Source: Erythrophleum ivorense
Lineage: Eukaryota; Streptophyta; Magnoliopsida; Fabales; Fabaceae
Length of the DNA: 64,000 nt
Direction of reading: 5' to 3'
NCBI GenBank assembly: GCA_026724425.1
Contig: JAIUCV010000011.1
Coordinates: 7,399,501-7,463,500, forward strand
Positions 24,804 through 37,125 of the stretch are shown in pieces; the first letter of the stretch is position 1, and each line of letters begins with the position of its first letter. The notes beneath the pieces are model-generated. The model did not search any database, had not been told where the DNA came from, and worked only from the letters and a program-made list of their open reading frames with translations. The position numbers and the translations under genes were made by a program.

Positions 24804-27263
24804 ATGTCTTCAATGAAGAGCGACAAGGATTCTGCGATTTCTGGTCAATCGCCAAAACATCGTAAAGGCAGAACACGTGAAGTGAGTTCACGATTTCTCT
24901 CTCCGACCTCAACGACGTCGGTTGAATCTGAATTCGGATCTCCCAGAGAAGGTCTCTCGCCGATTCGACGTAAACACGGGTCGAACTCTACTGAAACCCG
25001 GAAGCATCGGAGTGTGGAGGATCCGGGTTTTATCCGAGGACAGCTTTGGCCCTCTTCGTCCCCTACAGTGAAGAAAAACCACCCGGGCGCTACTCTCGCT
25101 GATCATCTTTGTAATGATAGGCTCAGGGACTTTCTTGATCGTAAAAGTAATAAGAAATCGGAAAAGACTAGCTCTGTTGTTTCTCTCAGTAAGCAGAGGA
25201 GTTGCACTGTGTTTAGGAGGTTTGAGAATGATCAAATTGATCAAAATAATAATAATAATAATAATAGCTCTAACGAAAATCATCGACCCGTTATTCTTGG
25301 TGGGTCTACGAGGTACACCGGAAAAATTGGTTTTCCGGGAAAATCATTTTCGTCTGTGAATTCCTGTTCTAAGGATTCCGATGTTGTTCTAGGAAGATTG
25401 TCAGTGGATGAAAATGCTTTGTATAGGAAATCGGAATCTTTCACGACCACTCTGGATTCTGAATCAGACTATAGCGACGTCCATTCTGGTACTGATGATT
25501 TAAGTTCCAGAAAATTAGAGACAGAAGTTCCCTCAAAGCATATCAATGGTATGTCAAGAAGGAGCCGAAGAGGGACTTCGGATTCGAACATTCCGCATTC
25601 ATTGTCGTCAGAGGATTCATCGATGTTAAAGAAATTCACCATAAAAAATGCGATCAGGAGGGCTAATTCTCTTACAGGATATAAAAGTTCAAAATCGCAA
25701 TGGGCTTTGTCGCCGGGGAGGTCAGGATCGCCGCCAATGTCCGTGGAAAGCAAGGAAAAACTCATTTCGTTTTCAAACTTGAAGCCTCCTACTAGTCCTT
25801 CCCAAATGAAAGGTGTGGACAAACTTCTAAACATGGGTTTCGATTTCTTCAAAAGTAAGAAATCTACTACGAATTTGACCCCAATGGGGTCGAGTACTTT
25901 AGATGTTGTTTATCAGCTTCGATTGCTCAATAACCGTTTGATACAATGGCGATATGCAAATGCCAGAGCTGAGGCTGTGAATAAAAGTATTTCTTACCCG
26001 GCGGAGGTATGCTTTGACTGCTAAGTCCTAATATTAATGGTAATTTTTCAGTTGTATAACAATGATTTGTGTATTATAATGCGTTTTAGAGCAATTTATT
26101 ATATGCTTGGCATGGTATCACAAAATTGCAACGTTCAGTGATGCAAAAGAAGATACAGTACGGGAAAGAAAAGCTTGAGATGAAGCTTGACTCCGTAATA
26201 TATTCCCAAGTCAGTATTACAACTCACCTAATTAAAATATTACGGTTTCAAAAATGTGACTCTTCTTTTCTATGTCTTATGTTGTTGTTCTTGTGTAGAT
26301 TAAGCTATTAGAAGCATGGGGAGATATGGAAAGGCAACAAGTCTCAGCCATTAATGTGACCACAGATTGTTTGCATTCTGCTGTCTGCAAAGTTCCTCTT
26401 ACAGAAGGTGCAGAGGTAGGTTCAATAAAAGACTGAATTACGTGAAAATCTTATATAAAATATTGGAGGATAAAAACTACATTAAAATAATTTATATTCC
26501 ATATGTGTAATATATATGAATATTCTTCCATATATTTCATACTTTAATTTTAATTGATAAATTTTAAATTTTTAAAAAATTAAGATGTTTATATACTAAA
26601 CTTCACCTCAAATATAGGTAAAAGCACAATTTACAGAATTCTCATGCTTGCAGGTGGACACACCATCCGCGTCCGTCGCTCTTAAACATGCATATGAACT
26701 TACAATTTCCATGAAGTCAATGTTAACTAGTTTTCCACCTTTGGTATGTGGTAATACTATTGAAGTTCATGCTGTCTTGTTAATTTGTTATTACCTAATG
26801 AGGATTTAAATTGAGATTGCTTCATTAACAGGCTAACGAGGCTGCAGCATTGCTATCGGAACTAGCAGAAGTTGTTTCCCAAGAGAAGTTGCTCTTAGAA
26901 GAGCTCTATGATCTTTTTCAGACCATATCTTTTCTTGAGGTAACGAAATATTACTTGTGCGATTTTTTTAGCAACACTTTAAAATTAAAATTTTAAATAT
27001 AAATGTTTGATCTTTGAAGAACTAACAGGCTATGATTGACAAATTCCCATTTAAATGCTTATGATGCAGATTCTTAGTTAGGCCTAATGAAGTCGAGTCA
27101 TTGCATATGTGATCCTTTTGATTTATGTGTTATTAATTTTGTTCAAGTTATATCTTGACAGTTTCAAGAAAGAAGTATGAAGTGTGAGCTCATTCAACTT
27201 CAATATTGGCAACAGCAATATTTGCAGCAGCAATTACAGCCAAGGTTATATGTTACCGAATAG
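24804..27263 (+). CDS. QWRF3: QWRF motif-containing protein, QWRF3-like
   Basis: QWRF (DUF566) proteins are plant microtubule-associated factors related to augmin subunit 8/EDE1 and SCO3. Six phase-0 exons are 24804-26006, 26090-26209, 26299-26415, 26654-26743, 26832-26939 and 27162-27263, giving 579 residues. The first 370 residues are disordered and basic, with SP/SR-rich stretches, an asparagine run near 147-155 encoded by an AAT repeat, and an acidic patch (DSESDYSD). The conserved C-terminal block starts DVVYQLRLLNNRLIQWRYAN; the signature is QWRY at 381-384 rather than QWRF. Then follow the helical segments LLYAWHGITKLQ, IKLLEAWGDMERQQVSA, ASVALKHAYELTISMKSM and a final coiled-coil stretch with a glutamine-rich tail. 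The intron 2 donor is GTCAGT, weaker than the others. QWRF3 is chosen partly because At2g20815 adjoins GAUT10 in Arabidopsis, from memory. Confidence 0.9.
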
Positions 27264-28459
27264 AGTGTTGTGATTTGATGAGACTGAATACCTATATAGA
27301 AAAGCAATTTTGGAAGTTGTAGAATTATTGTATGATAATTGATGAAGAAATCATTCAATTTAAATTGCTAGCTAGATATATAGAGCATTTGGTATTTGGT
27401 AAGGTGTCGCTTAAGAGAAAAGCTATGCAAACAATTTTTTCTTTTCCTTGTTTTAACTAATAATAAATGTTCATTCATTCATAATTGCAGGCTCATATTT
27501 AATCTTTGTCCATTGAAATTATAGATCAAGGCATTTTTTATGACCCATTAAGTGCACTAATATAATTAGTAACATCTTAGTAATATTGCTCAAACCGTAA
27601 GTAACCGCATAATAATAATAATAATAATTAGTAGTAGTAGTAGTGGTAGTTGAGTATTATTATTATTATCTATATATATATATATATATATATAATCTGT
27701 GGACCGTACGGTTCTTTTTCATTGTTTATCATTGTTCACGTTCTTTGTTTGTTTTTGTTACTTTCTGTGAGGTCCGCATTTTGGCTTTTTCTTTTCTTTT
27801 ATATGGGACCCACTAAAATTTTTTTAATCTCCTACAAGTGTAAGGGCCAATTCTAGTTATTATTAGTAGTAACATTAGTAGTTGAGTACTAGCGCCTTTG
27901 TAAAATGTTACTAACGCATTGCAAAATTGTTACTAGAACAATGAAATGATGTTACCAATTGCTAGTTATTAGCATATTAATAAAATGTTGCAGAATTGTT
28001 AATGACACAAAGAAAAGACATTATCAGTTACATTAATACACTTAATAATATAATGAGAAGACATTATTAATTACACTACTCCATATACCAACGGACACTA
28101 CTCCAAATACAATTTAGAAACCACATGCCAATTTGTAAAATCAAATACTAAACATTATTAAAAAGATCAAAATACTTCAATCTATTTTTTATTTTCCTCG
28201 TTTTAAAAAGACTTTCTCTCTATAGCTAAATCTACATAAAATTTTCTTGTATTTTTAAAATAAGTTACATATAATTTCAATTTAAAAATTCTAATTTAAT
28301 TATTAGGAATCAATTGTAATTTTATATATATATTAAAAATCTCAAAAATACTCTGAATCAATTCTCCTGTGTCTTGAAAATCACGCATATATCCATACTA
28401 TATCTCCATTAAGATTACACATATAGTATAGGATGTTACAGTGGACACAAGTAATTTCA

Positions 28460-28497
<38 letters not shown>

Positions 28498-29302
28498 TAA
28501 AATTAGAAAAATATTAAGTTAAAATAATATTAGGTCTCTTAACTTTATTTATCATTTTAAATTTATCTCTTAAATTTAAAACATTTTAAAATATTTTTTC
28601 TAAATTTTAATCTTATCTTATAAAAAATATCTTTTAAATGAAACAAGTTAAGATATATTTTAATTGTTTTTATTTATATGTTGACGGAAGCTACTTATGC
28701 ATTTTCTTTTATTTTAAATGATAAAGTACCGTCCAACCAAACATTTGTTTTTATGAAAAAAAAAAAGTTGAGAGAGAGGAAGACGGAAGAAGGAGACAGA
28801 GGGCCATGGCGTTCAAATACACAATGAAAACATTCACTCGTTTGTCTGGGGGAAGACTACTTCGATCAGAGGGTTGAATCCCTATTCCAAGCGCTGGCCA
28901 ACTACCATTAGGTTGTAGAATGCATTTTGATAATGGGAATGGAAAAGAGAATGAGAATAAAAAAGAATTTTTATATATTTTTTTTTATTTTTAAAATTAA
29001 AAAAAAAGTTGCTTAATCATTTAAAAATATTATCCTCCACCTAAAAAAAGTCTATTTCATCAGTTTATCAAAAAAAAGTACATTCCATCATTTAAAAAAA
29101 AATTTTAGTCTATTGAAAAGAAAAATCTACGTATCAAACATAAGGAATCAAGGAATATGTACTGCTTTCCTTTCCTTTCCTTCTCATAACCTTTGTACTA
29201 AACATGCCTCAGTGTTGTTACTCCCACGCCCTCCATTCCTCTGTTTTTTTTTTTTATTAACCATTCCTCTGTTTTTGTCATCGACCTAATTCACACATAG
29301 AA
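27264..29302. other. Intergenic spacer with microsatellites
   Basis: No gene was seen. It includes runs of TA at about 27670-27692, a compound TA/TG microsatellite at 28460-28497, and a GA-rich stretch near 28770-28800. Confidence 0.55.
28460..28497. repeat. Compound (TA)n(TG)n microsatellite
   Basis: About 9 TA units run directly into about 9 TG units. Confidence 0.9.
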
Positions 29303-29660
29303 AATGAATTATTACTTGCTTTTCTCAAGGTCATTATCTTTTTTTAAACCTTAAAATTATAACATAATTTTCTTATATAATATTTTTGGTTTATTATAAT
29401 TACAGGATAAAAATATAAAAATTATTATTACTCAATTATTATTTATATTTTTAAAATTACTATTTATTTTATCAATAATTAATGAATTATTACTTGTTTT
29501 TCTCAAGGTCATTATCTTTTTTTTTTAACCTTAAAATTATAACATAATTTTCTTATATAATATTTTTGGTTTATTATAATTACAAGATAAAAATATAAAA
29601 ATTATTATTACTCAATTATTATTTACACTTTTAAAGTTACTATTTATTTTATCAATAATT
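29303..29660. repeat. Near-identical tandem duplication, 178-bp unit
   Basis: Copies at 29303-29480 and 29481-29660 differ at only a few sites, for example a two-base length change in a T-run. The unit begins AATGAATTATTACTTG and ends ATTTTATCAATAATT. The high identity points to a recent duplication. It lies just upstream of the hAT-like element. Confidence 0.95.
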
Positions 29661-29818
29661 ACTATTCATGTTTCTTAAAATTATATTAAAAATATTTTCG
29701 TTCTTATAAAATGGATTTTAAATTTTTTAGACTTTTAAAAGAATTTTAATGTTTAAAATTTTTCAATATCAATTAGAATCTTTAATGTCAATTTTTTTTT
29801 TCTTTTCGAACCATACGA

Positions 29819-30633
29819 TAAGGGTGTTCATCGACTCGATTGGCCCTAAGGGCCGCCCTAGCCCGGTCTAATCGGACCGGGCTAAAAGTATAAATGGGCA
29901 TAATTTTAAACAAGATTATTCTGGGGCGAGCCGGGCCACGGGCGAAAGTATGTTCCGCCCAACTCGCCTAATAGTTATTTTCTTTTTAGTTATTAATATC
30001 TCGTCATCTTATTTTTTTATTTCATTTAATTATCTCTACATACTGCAATTTTTATTACTTACGTAAATATTCTTTATTTCTTAATTATTTTTATCATTGA
30101 TGTGAATTCTTACTGATATTTCTTTTGTTAAATAATAAAAAAATATATATTTACTTAAGACTAATTATGTTAATATATCTTATATTTTACTTGATAATAC
30201 TAGACTATTTTTTTATTACTGATACAAATATAAGAGTTCTAAAAGTTCATTGTTTTGAAATATATGCCTATAAGTTTGTGTAAAAATATTTTTATATTAT
30301 AAATATCAATTCATTAAAAAAAAATTAGTTTGGACGACCCTAATCTATCCTATCCCAACATAAATCAAACTTATTAGAGTTAAGTAAGGCCACGGGTATA
30401 AAAACAAGCTTCATATCTTAATCGTATTAGGTATCAAACATACTAGATGTTAAGTTTGGTCCTACCCATATACAGCTCTACTTATTAGGGCTACCCTGGA
30501 CTACCCTAACCTGCCCTAAAATTGGGCTTCTCCAGGCCAGGCCACAGACATAAAAATACGCTTAAAACCTTAATCGGGTCAGATTTTGGGTCAAGCATTG
30601 CTCTGACCGGGACGCTACCCATATATACCCCTA
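29819..30633. mobile_element. Non-autonomous hAT-like element, 815 bp
   Basis: The left end reads TAAGGGTGTTCATCGA and the reverse complement of the right end reads TAGGGGTATATATGGGT. They are flanked by CCATACGA (29811-29818) and ACATACGA (30634-30641), an 8-bp target duplication with one mismatch, as hAT elements make. Subterminal regions are rich in GGGCC, CCGGGC and GGCCC motifs, also common in this class. No transposase coding is seen. The right end is part of a later tandem duplication. Confidence 0.8.
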
Positions 30634-30955
30634 ACATACGACACAGATCCCATAAACGGTCAAATCAGGCATGAAAACGACGTCGTCGTCTAACAAACAT
30701 AGCACCTTTGGGCATAATCGTCTCCCAGCACCACAGCCTTGGGTTCTTGCCTCTGCCGTCTGGTCTGCCACAGCCTTCGGGTCAAGCATCGCTATCACCC
30801 AACGCTATCTATATATACCCCTAACATACGACACAGATCCCATAAACGGTCAAATCAGGCATGAAAACGACGTCGTCGTCTAACATAGCACCTTTGGGCA
30901 TAATCGTCTCCCAGCGCCACAGCCTTGGGTTCTTGCCTCTGCCGTCTGGTCTGCC
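30588..30955. repeat. Tandem duplication (191-bp unit) of a transposon end plus gene leader
   Basis: Copies start at 30588 and 30779, both with GGGTCAAGCAT. Each contains the hAT-like right terminus, its flank ACATACGACACAGATCCC, the block AAAACGACGTCGTCGTC, and GCCTTGGGTTCTTGCCTCTG that leads into the gene at 31009. Because the transposon end is inside the unit, the duplication came after the insertion. Differences are few outside the transposon part and more frequent within it. Confidence 0.95.
30810..30817 (+). promoter_or_regulatory. TATA-like box supplied by the transposon-end copy
   Basis: TATATATA lies within the second copy of the hAT-like terminus, 192-199 bases upstream of the ATG at 31009. 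The equivalent site in the first copy is near 30621-30628. It is the best-placed TATA-like element for the gene, but use in vivo is an inference. Confidence 0.4.
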
Positions 30956-31008
30956 TCTCATTGCCTCTCGGTTTTTCTCTGTCGCGTATTCAAATCAAGC
31001 TGAAAGCC

Positions 31009-33038
31009 ATGGCCACTCTAGCGGCGGCCGCAGCTCGCCGATCAGTGTCTATAAGCCGCATTTCCTCTCCTACAACCCCCATTCAAGCCGCCAATCTAAT
31101 CCAAAGGCGTGGTCTCGCCGGAGCTGCTGGTGAATTTTAGTTTTCGGTTGTCGATTTATTCTCCGATCCCAGTTACCATTAGATTAGGATCTCTGAAATC
31201 CTTCCAATTTTCCTATTTTCTGAGTCTGACGCACCATTGGTAGCTAAAAAAACTGTTATATTACGCCCCCCTCCCCTTTCTTTTTCCTCTTTAAATCCTT
31301 AAATTCTGCATTTCTTAGCTTAATTCGAGTTATGCTTTTACAAGAATTGAATATGTTGTGTGAAGGAACAAACTCAATCAGTTTTTTTTTTTTTTTTGAG
31401 TTCTAACTTTTCGTTATTCTCTGGCTGGTGATATTAATTTACCCAATGAGTGAGTGGATAAATTATGTTTTACAATGCACTGCTTGAAATATATGTGATT
31501 GAATGGGGTTTCTACTCGAACAATGGAGATTCTAAATCGAAGATTATTTGAAAGATTAACTGTGAATCTTTTCAGTTATTAGTAAGTAGCACTAGCAGAT
31601 GCTGTCGCCAAAAGGAACCCTCGTATAGTTGGTTCATTCTTTCTTTGAAAAAAAAAAAAAAGCAGTAAAAACCGAGACTATTTATAATTGGTTATAAGGA
31701 GGTAACGAAACAAGGCAAGATAGAAAATGAAGAAAGAAGTAGAAATAGCATATCAAGCACTTGTTTTTTTGTTTGCAGGTGTTAATTTTGATTTGTCTCG
31801 TGCTAAGGAACATCATAATAACTTAGAGAAATAGAGATTAGATTTTGGCGTTGATAGTGAAATCTGACTTCAAAAGCTAATACGCCATTGTTCAATCAAT
31901 ATATATTTTTATCTTTCTATTCATTTTGATGATTGAACATATTGGTCTTGTGTTGTAGCTTACTATTTGGTATTGGTAGAAAGTTCTGACGTACGTGAAA
32001 TGGCTTTCTCATTTGATTCTTGCAGATCACCATGGGCCTCCTAAAGTTAACTGTTGGCAAGATCCAATGAACCCATCTAAATGGAAGGAAGAGCATGTAT
32101 GTCTAATTTTGTGATTGAACATTTACTGCATCCAATATCATTTATTAGTTTTGACACGACATGATTGTAAATTGGAAGTATGTTTCTAAATTCTCTTGAC
32201 CAGTTATTATTTATGTTTCTAAATTCTCTTGACCAGTTATTATTTGCTTGCAGTTTGTAATTGTTTCTTTATCTGGCTGGGGCCTACTCTTCTTTGGAGG
32301 ATACAAGTTCTTCACTAGAGGCAAGGGCAAGAAAGAAGAGGTACTTCTATTTCTGTTTTCAATATTACAACTAAGATTTTCATTTCTTGATTTCTAGTTA
32401 CACCGCTAGAGTCATCATTAATTTATCCAAACTCGAAACTTATTCGCTATAATTGAACAACAGTCAGAAGAATCCTTCTTTGCCTTTAATTAACCATGCT
32501 AGAATGCTTGCTTGCTTATTGCATTAGCCTGTGTACTACCCAATATAACCATATTTGTTTGGAAATTCTCCTTTGGCAGAAAGACTAATTAAATCATTGA
32601 TGATGCATCTCCGATTACATTAGCGGTTTGGTTTTGTTTTGAGTGCCGAAGGTGCTGTAGTATTTTTCAGTGAGAGTTACAATATGATTATTTTGAAATG
32701 TTTATTGTTGCTTCTGCTTTGTTGCCATTTAAGACGTTTTGTTTTTAGGAAGCAATCTTACAAGACATGTCATATATTTTCATTTATATAATAATCTTTT
32801 ATTACACATGTATATGAAATTCGGAATGCATATGATTAATATGATAATCTTTCATGATTCAAAATGCCGGATGGATGAAAATTACATCTTATGAAATGTT
32901 AATCATTGGTGTGAACAGAATATCTCAGTTTGGTGTCATGTTAGTCACACGTGTACCTTATTTGGGACGTTTTATAGTTATGGTCTTTGCTAACTGAATT
33001 CTGAATATTTGCAGACATTGATGGAAGCACCGAAGTGA
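31009..33038 (+). CDS. Small single-pass protein, probably mitochondrial inner membrane
   Basis: Exons 31009-31129, 32026-32096, 32254-32340 and 33015-33038 give 100 residues with all phases consistent. The N-terminus (MATLAAAAARRSVSISRISS) is a mitochondrial presequence: no acidic residues, many A, R and S, ending near QRRGLAGAA. Then comes a hydrophilic segment, HHGPPKVNCWQDPMNPSKWK, then one membrane helix (about 65-84, FVIVSLSGWGLLFFGGYKFF), and a lysine-rich tail. The layout is like accessory subunits of respiratory complexes, but I cannot name the subunit. By gene order it probably corresponds to Arabidopsis At2g20820, which I recall as an uncharacterised mitochondrial protein. The last exon encodes only seven residues. 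The first in-frame ATG is used; upstream codons in frame lack an ATG. Confidence 0.85.
32180..32245 (+). repeat. 33-bp exact tandem duplication next to a splice acceptor
   Basis: Two identical 33-base copies (ATGTTTCTAAATTCTCTTGA start) lie at the end of intron 2. The second ends eight bases before exon 3. Each copy contains a CCAG preceded by a pyrimidine stretch, so the duplication may add cryptic acceptors. Confidence 0.95.
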
Positions 33039-34394
33039 GGTCCAGAGTGTTTATACAAACCCAGTGTCGCTGGTAATAATGCGTTTGCATTGATTTATTC
33101 TTTGCCTTGTCTGAGACTTGAGTTCTGTTTGCTGACAAATAATTCTTTTGGCTAGTTATTGGTCAATCCTTGAAGACGATGAATCTTGTAGGATGATTCT
33201 TTCCAAAACTATATATCTCCTTATGACTATGTACTTGCCTGTTATTCACCTCTGCATTTGCAAGTAAACTACTTTTGTTGGCCCAAAGTACAAGCTGCAA
33301 CCAAAAGTAAGCTAGTTATACGAAGCTTGGCAAGAGTATTTGATGTTCTCACCAAAGCAGTTTGAGTGAAATTAGTAATTTTCGAGTAGAGAATATTTGA
33401 TTAATTGATGCGAAATAATTGGCTGCACGAATCCAATTGGTCGTGCTGTTTGAGTAACACAGCTTTTTGTTTCCTGCTCTTTTGGCACGTAGTTGTTCTC
33501 AAACGCGAAGTGGTCGTGAAAGCCACAAAAGGTGAACTTGCAAGGGTCGGACTTGCATGGCTGATCTTTGAAACCATTCTTGGCTGTCTTTTTAACTCTA
33601 ATTTTAACCTGGTAAGCTTGTCTAAAACGCGGTTACACTGATAAGCAATATGCAGAAAAGGCACTATTGTACAGCAGAAAGAAGTATAACTAAACGGTGA
33701 AATCACCTAACGGAGAATTTTTTCATTGTAGTCAGCGAAGCACTTTTTAAGGTTATTGTCAATTGGATACCTTGAAACTATGATCGTTAAGACACGATTA
33801 ATAACGTAGAAGATAGCTGTTGAACTACATAATCCGGCTAGGTCCATGACGTCCAGGAGACCTTGAAGACAAACATATCGTACTCCAATCATTCTCTTCA
33901 ATGATCCTCTAAAGGTTCATTTCTACTCTATTTATACATTTACTCTTTATACTTTACTTGAATTTTTAATTTGTTTTTTTTTTAATTTTAATGATCCTTT
34001 GTACTTTCATTGTTTTTTAACAAGTTTTCACCCTGGAGATGTGAATGCTTTTAAAAACTGAATTAATTGTAAAAGCATGTCTTAGTGTTCCTGTATGAAC
34101 CACGCTTTGACCCACAAAAAACTGACTATTGACCTACTTTCTTATAGCAGATTCCTGAACTTGCTAACAAAAGCGCGCTTAATAGTTGCATGGATTTTTA
34201 AATTAGGTGTAGCATTGATAAAAAGGGATGAATATCATATCATAGTAGAGCAAGCAAATACTGCTATAAATAGGGATACATGTACTGTCACATCCTCGAG
34301 GACCCATCTTGATGCTATTGAATTCTTCAGATAGGTTAAAGCCAGGCATAGATTACATGCGCGCAATCCTCACCTTGATTCTCGTGTTCCCTAA

Positions 34395-34934
34395 GGTTTC
34401 GTTTGATACAAAAGATTAATTTTTTATGGAATAAGAATGAGAAATGAAATAAGAATGAAAAGTAATATTGTATCTCATAATTATATTTAGTATAATGAAA
34501 AAAAAATATGAATATTTTTATTTTTTTATATTTCGTTGAATAGAAATAACATAAAAATAAAATGAGAAGAGAAGAAAATTAAAAAATCAAAATACCTTTA
34601 ATTATTACTAATAATTATAAAATGTAATAAAATATTTATTTTTAATTAATAATAATAAATAAAATAATTATTTTGAATTACTAATAATAATAATAAAATA
34701 ATATTTAAATTTAAAATCTTATTTTGGATTATCTTTAATATAAAAATTATTTTTTTATTTGTTATTCTATGAAAAGTTCAATCCCTTGCATGAAAAGAGA
34801 AGAGAAGATTCCCCCAAATGTAAAAATAACTAATTTTATGGAAAGAGGCTTCCTACATACCAAACAGTCCAATTGTTGGATTCTCTCTCCCTCTCCCATT
34901 TCCTCCCTCTGATTCCATCAGACCAAACGAAGCC
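34395..34934. mobile_element. Tourist-like (PIF/Harbinger) MITE, 540 bp
   Basis: The left end is GGTTTCGTTTGATAC and the reverse complement of the right end is GGCTTCGTTTGGTCTG. TAA flanks both sides (34392-34394 and 34935-34937). Terminus and 3-bp target duplication match the superfamily. The inside is AT-rich and non-coding. Confidence 0.8.
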
Positions 34935-35693
34935 TAAGAAGAGAAATGTCCTTGATGGAGTTGCACCTTGCATCCATATTATTTTTCCAACAATGGAAGA
35001 TGAGCTAATGGAAAGAACCAAAATGTGTGAATAGAAAAGAGCGACAGTGGAAGGTATTGTACAGAATTATATCAGGCGCTGAAAGATCATCATCTCAGGA
35101 GGCATTTCAAATTTGAACTCAAAATGCAAGTGAAAGATTTATGGATTCTAGTGGAAGAATTGATGAGTTATTGCTCAGTATAGTAGTTCATCAGTCATCA
35201 TGCTATCTCCAAGAACGCAAAAACAGAATGTGCAAATAGCTACTAGTGGTCTTTAATTGCCCCTTCATGAAGCTCTCAACCAATTTGCTCACCGTCTGCA
35301 GCCTTCGCATGCTCCCAAGACCATGGGCATTTTTTTTAAGTATCAAGATATCTATGGTATTAGGCTGCCCTGTGTCATAATAGCCCTAAGAGAAGGTGTG
35401 AACAGTTAATTGAGTAGCATAAGATTATACAGAGGTTCATGTGTAGAATCCGACTGCTATGTATGAAGATTCTATGGGCACACGCAATAGAAATGTGAAT
35501 GGATAGGCACCATACGAAGAAGCAGATACATCGGCAGTGCTACATTTAATGTGCCTAGTGAAACTCTTCTATAATATTATTTAGATGCGCCTAAAAGATT
35601 TTTTTTTAAAATTTTCTCCGATCAACCCAAAGGTATGGAGGTTTGTTTACACGAGCAAGCAAGATTAGTTTTGGAGCGTGGTGTAATTTAGCA

Positions 35694-36167
35694 ATGTTCA
35701 AAATCGAACCAAATTGATTGAATTAAATTAAATTAAATCAAATTAAGCAAAGCTAAAAAAATTGAAAATAAGTATGTTTAAATTAATGTTCTACATTTCA
35801 AAATTGATTTAATCAATTTGATTTTGACTTGACTTAGTTTGGTTCATTTTATAGAACCAATGACCTAAATGTAAAAAAAAATCATTAATTTTTATAATAT
35901 GATATATGACTGAATATTTAAAAATTTTAGAGTTGTACTATTAATTAAATAATTTTGTATTTAATTGGCAGTGTAAACTTCTATATATATATATATATAT
36001 AAAATAAATATTTGAAAAACAAAAAAAATAAAATTACATGAAAAAAGAATGAACCAAATTGAACCAAAATAAATAAAATTAACTATAACCCAAGACTAAA
36101 TATGTTTTCTATTTTGTAACTTGCTTAATTTAATTTGGTTTTGATCTAAAATTAAATCTTTGAACAT
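35694..36167. mobile_element. Possible MITE with ATGTTCAAA termini
   Basis: The left end ATGTTCAAAATCGAACC resembles the reverse complement of the right end, ATGTTCAAAGATTTAA. Inside are several GAACCAA and TTGGTTC motifs in both orientations. No clear target duplication was found, so the boundaries are tentative. Confidence 0.45.
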
Positions 36168-36804
36168 TCAATTGTAACTCAAAAAAGAATTTACATGCAA
36201 ATTTGCTTTCTCAACTTAACAAGAGTTAATGTTCAAATTATATTGCATGTTTATTTATTTCTTCAAGTTTTCCGCTAAAGTCCACTCTTTTTTCTTCCTT
36301 ATTCAATCATCATTTGTTAAACGGATCAAGATCTTCTGCAATAGATGATTTCAAAATTGCCTTTGCATTATTTCTCAAGTTTCTTTTTTATCACAATTAA
36401 TTTTTTTTTTTTCCAAAAACTGTGCCTTCTCACAGTTTTCACTATAGACTAATTGCAGATGAATCCTCGATGCAAAGAATCCATCTCCTTGTTAGACCAT
36501 TTATGGCTTTGTACAAAAACTTATTTGTTTGTCATAAAAGATGGAAACGTGGCTGGAATGTGTTATGTATATGAAAAACTACAATTTCTGCATTCTTCAT
36601 GGAGGAGGGAAAAAACATATGTGCTTTCCCATTTAATCTTTCCACTCGACAGAATTGTGTGAAAAGCCAATAAATATATACAACAGTTTGCAATTTTATA
36701 ATGAATATATACAATAGGAATCTGCATTGACATCACACACAAATAAAATGTTCAAACAATGCAGTGGCATAACATCAGTAGTTTTCAGATTTACAAAGTA
36801 GCTA

Positions 36805-37125
36805 TTATAACATTAGCATTTTTGCTTCAACAAAACACAATTCTAAGTGAGCATATGTAAGCTTATCAACCCTCTTCTCAATTGGAAAAGGCCTTTTATA
36901 TCTTCTCAACTTCTTATGCACTTTCTCATATAAGCGAAGAGTGTGAGGGAGGAGTTTCACTATCTCTCCTTCCTCATATTTTACGTGCCTCCTCTTTTTA
37001 TCGGCGCATTTTTTCATCTTCTTGGCTACCTTGGTTAAATAGGCTCTAGCCATCTCAGCTTTCTCCTCATGCTTCTTGGCAAAGAAAAAGGCACTTGGAC
37101 TCTTCTCAGAATATGTCTTGGGTAT
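36805..37125 (-). pseudogene. Relic of a Ty3/gypsy retrotransposon integrase C-terminus
   Basis: The minus strand encodes SPSAFFFAKKHEEKAEMARA, followed by a KKMKKCADKKRRHV block, a GEIVKLLP-type step and LRRYKRPFPIEKRVDKLTY. This is the GPF/chromodomain-proximal part of plant gypsy integrases. A residue or two is missing in the GDxVLVKL-type step, and there is no reverse transcriptase, RNase H or LTR nearby. It is a short, decayed fragment. Confidence 0.85.

Noticed and set aside
28840..28920. tRNA-like T-arm sequence GGTTGAATCCC
   Set aside because: No matching acceptor or anticodon stems could be drawn around it.
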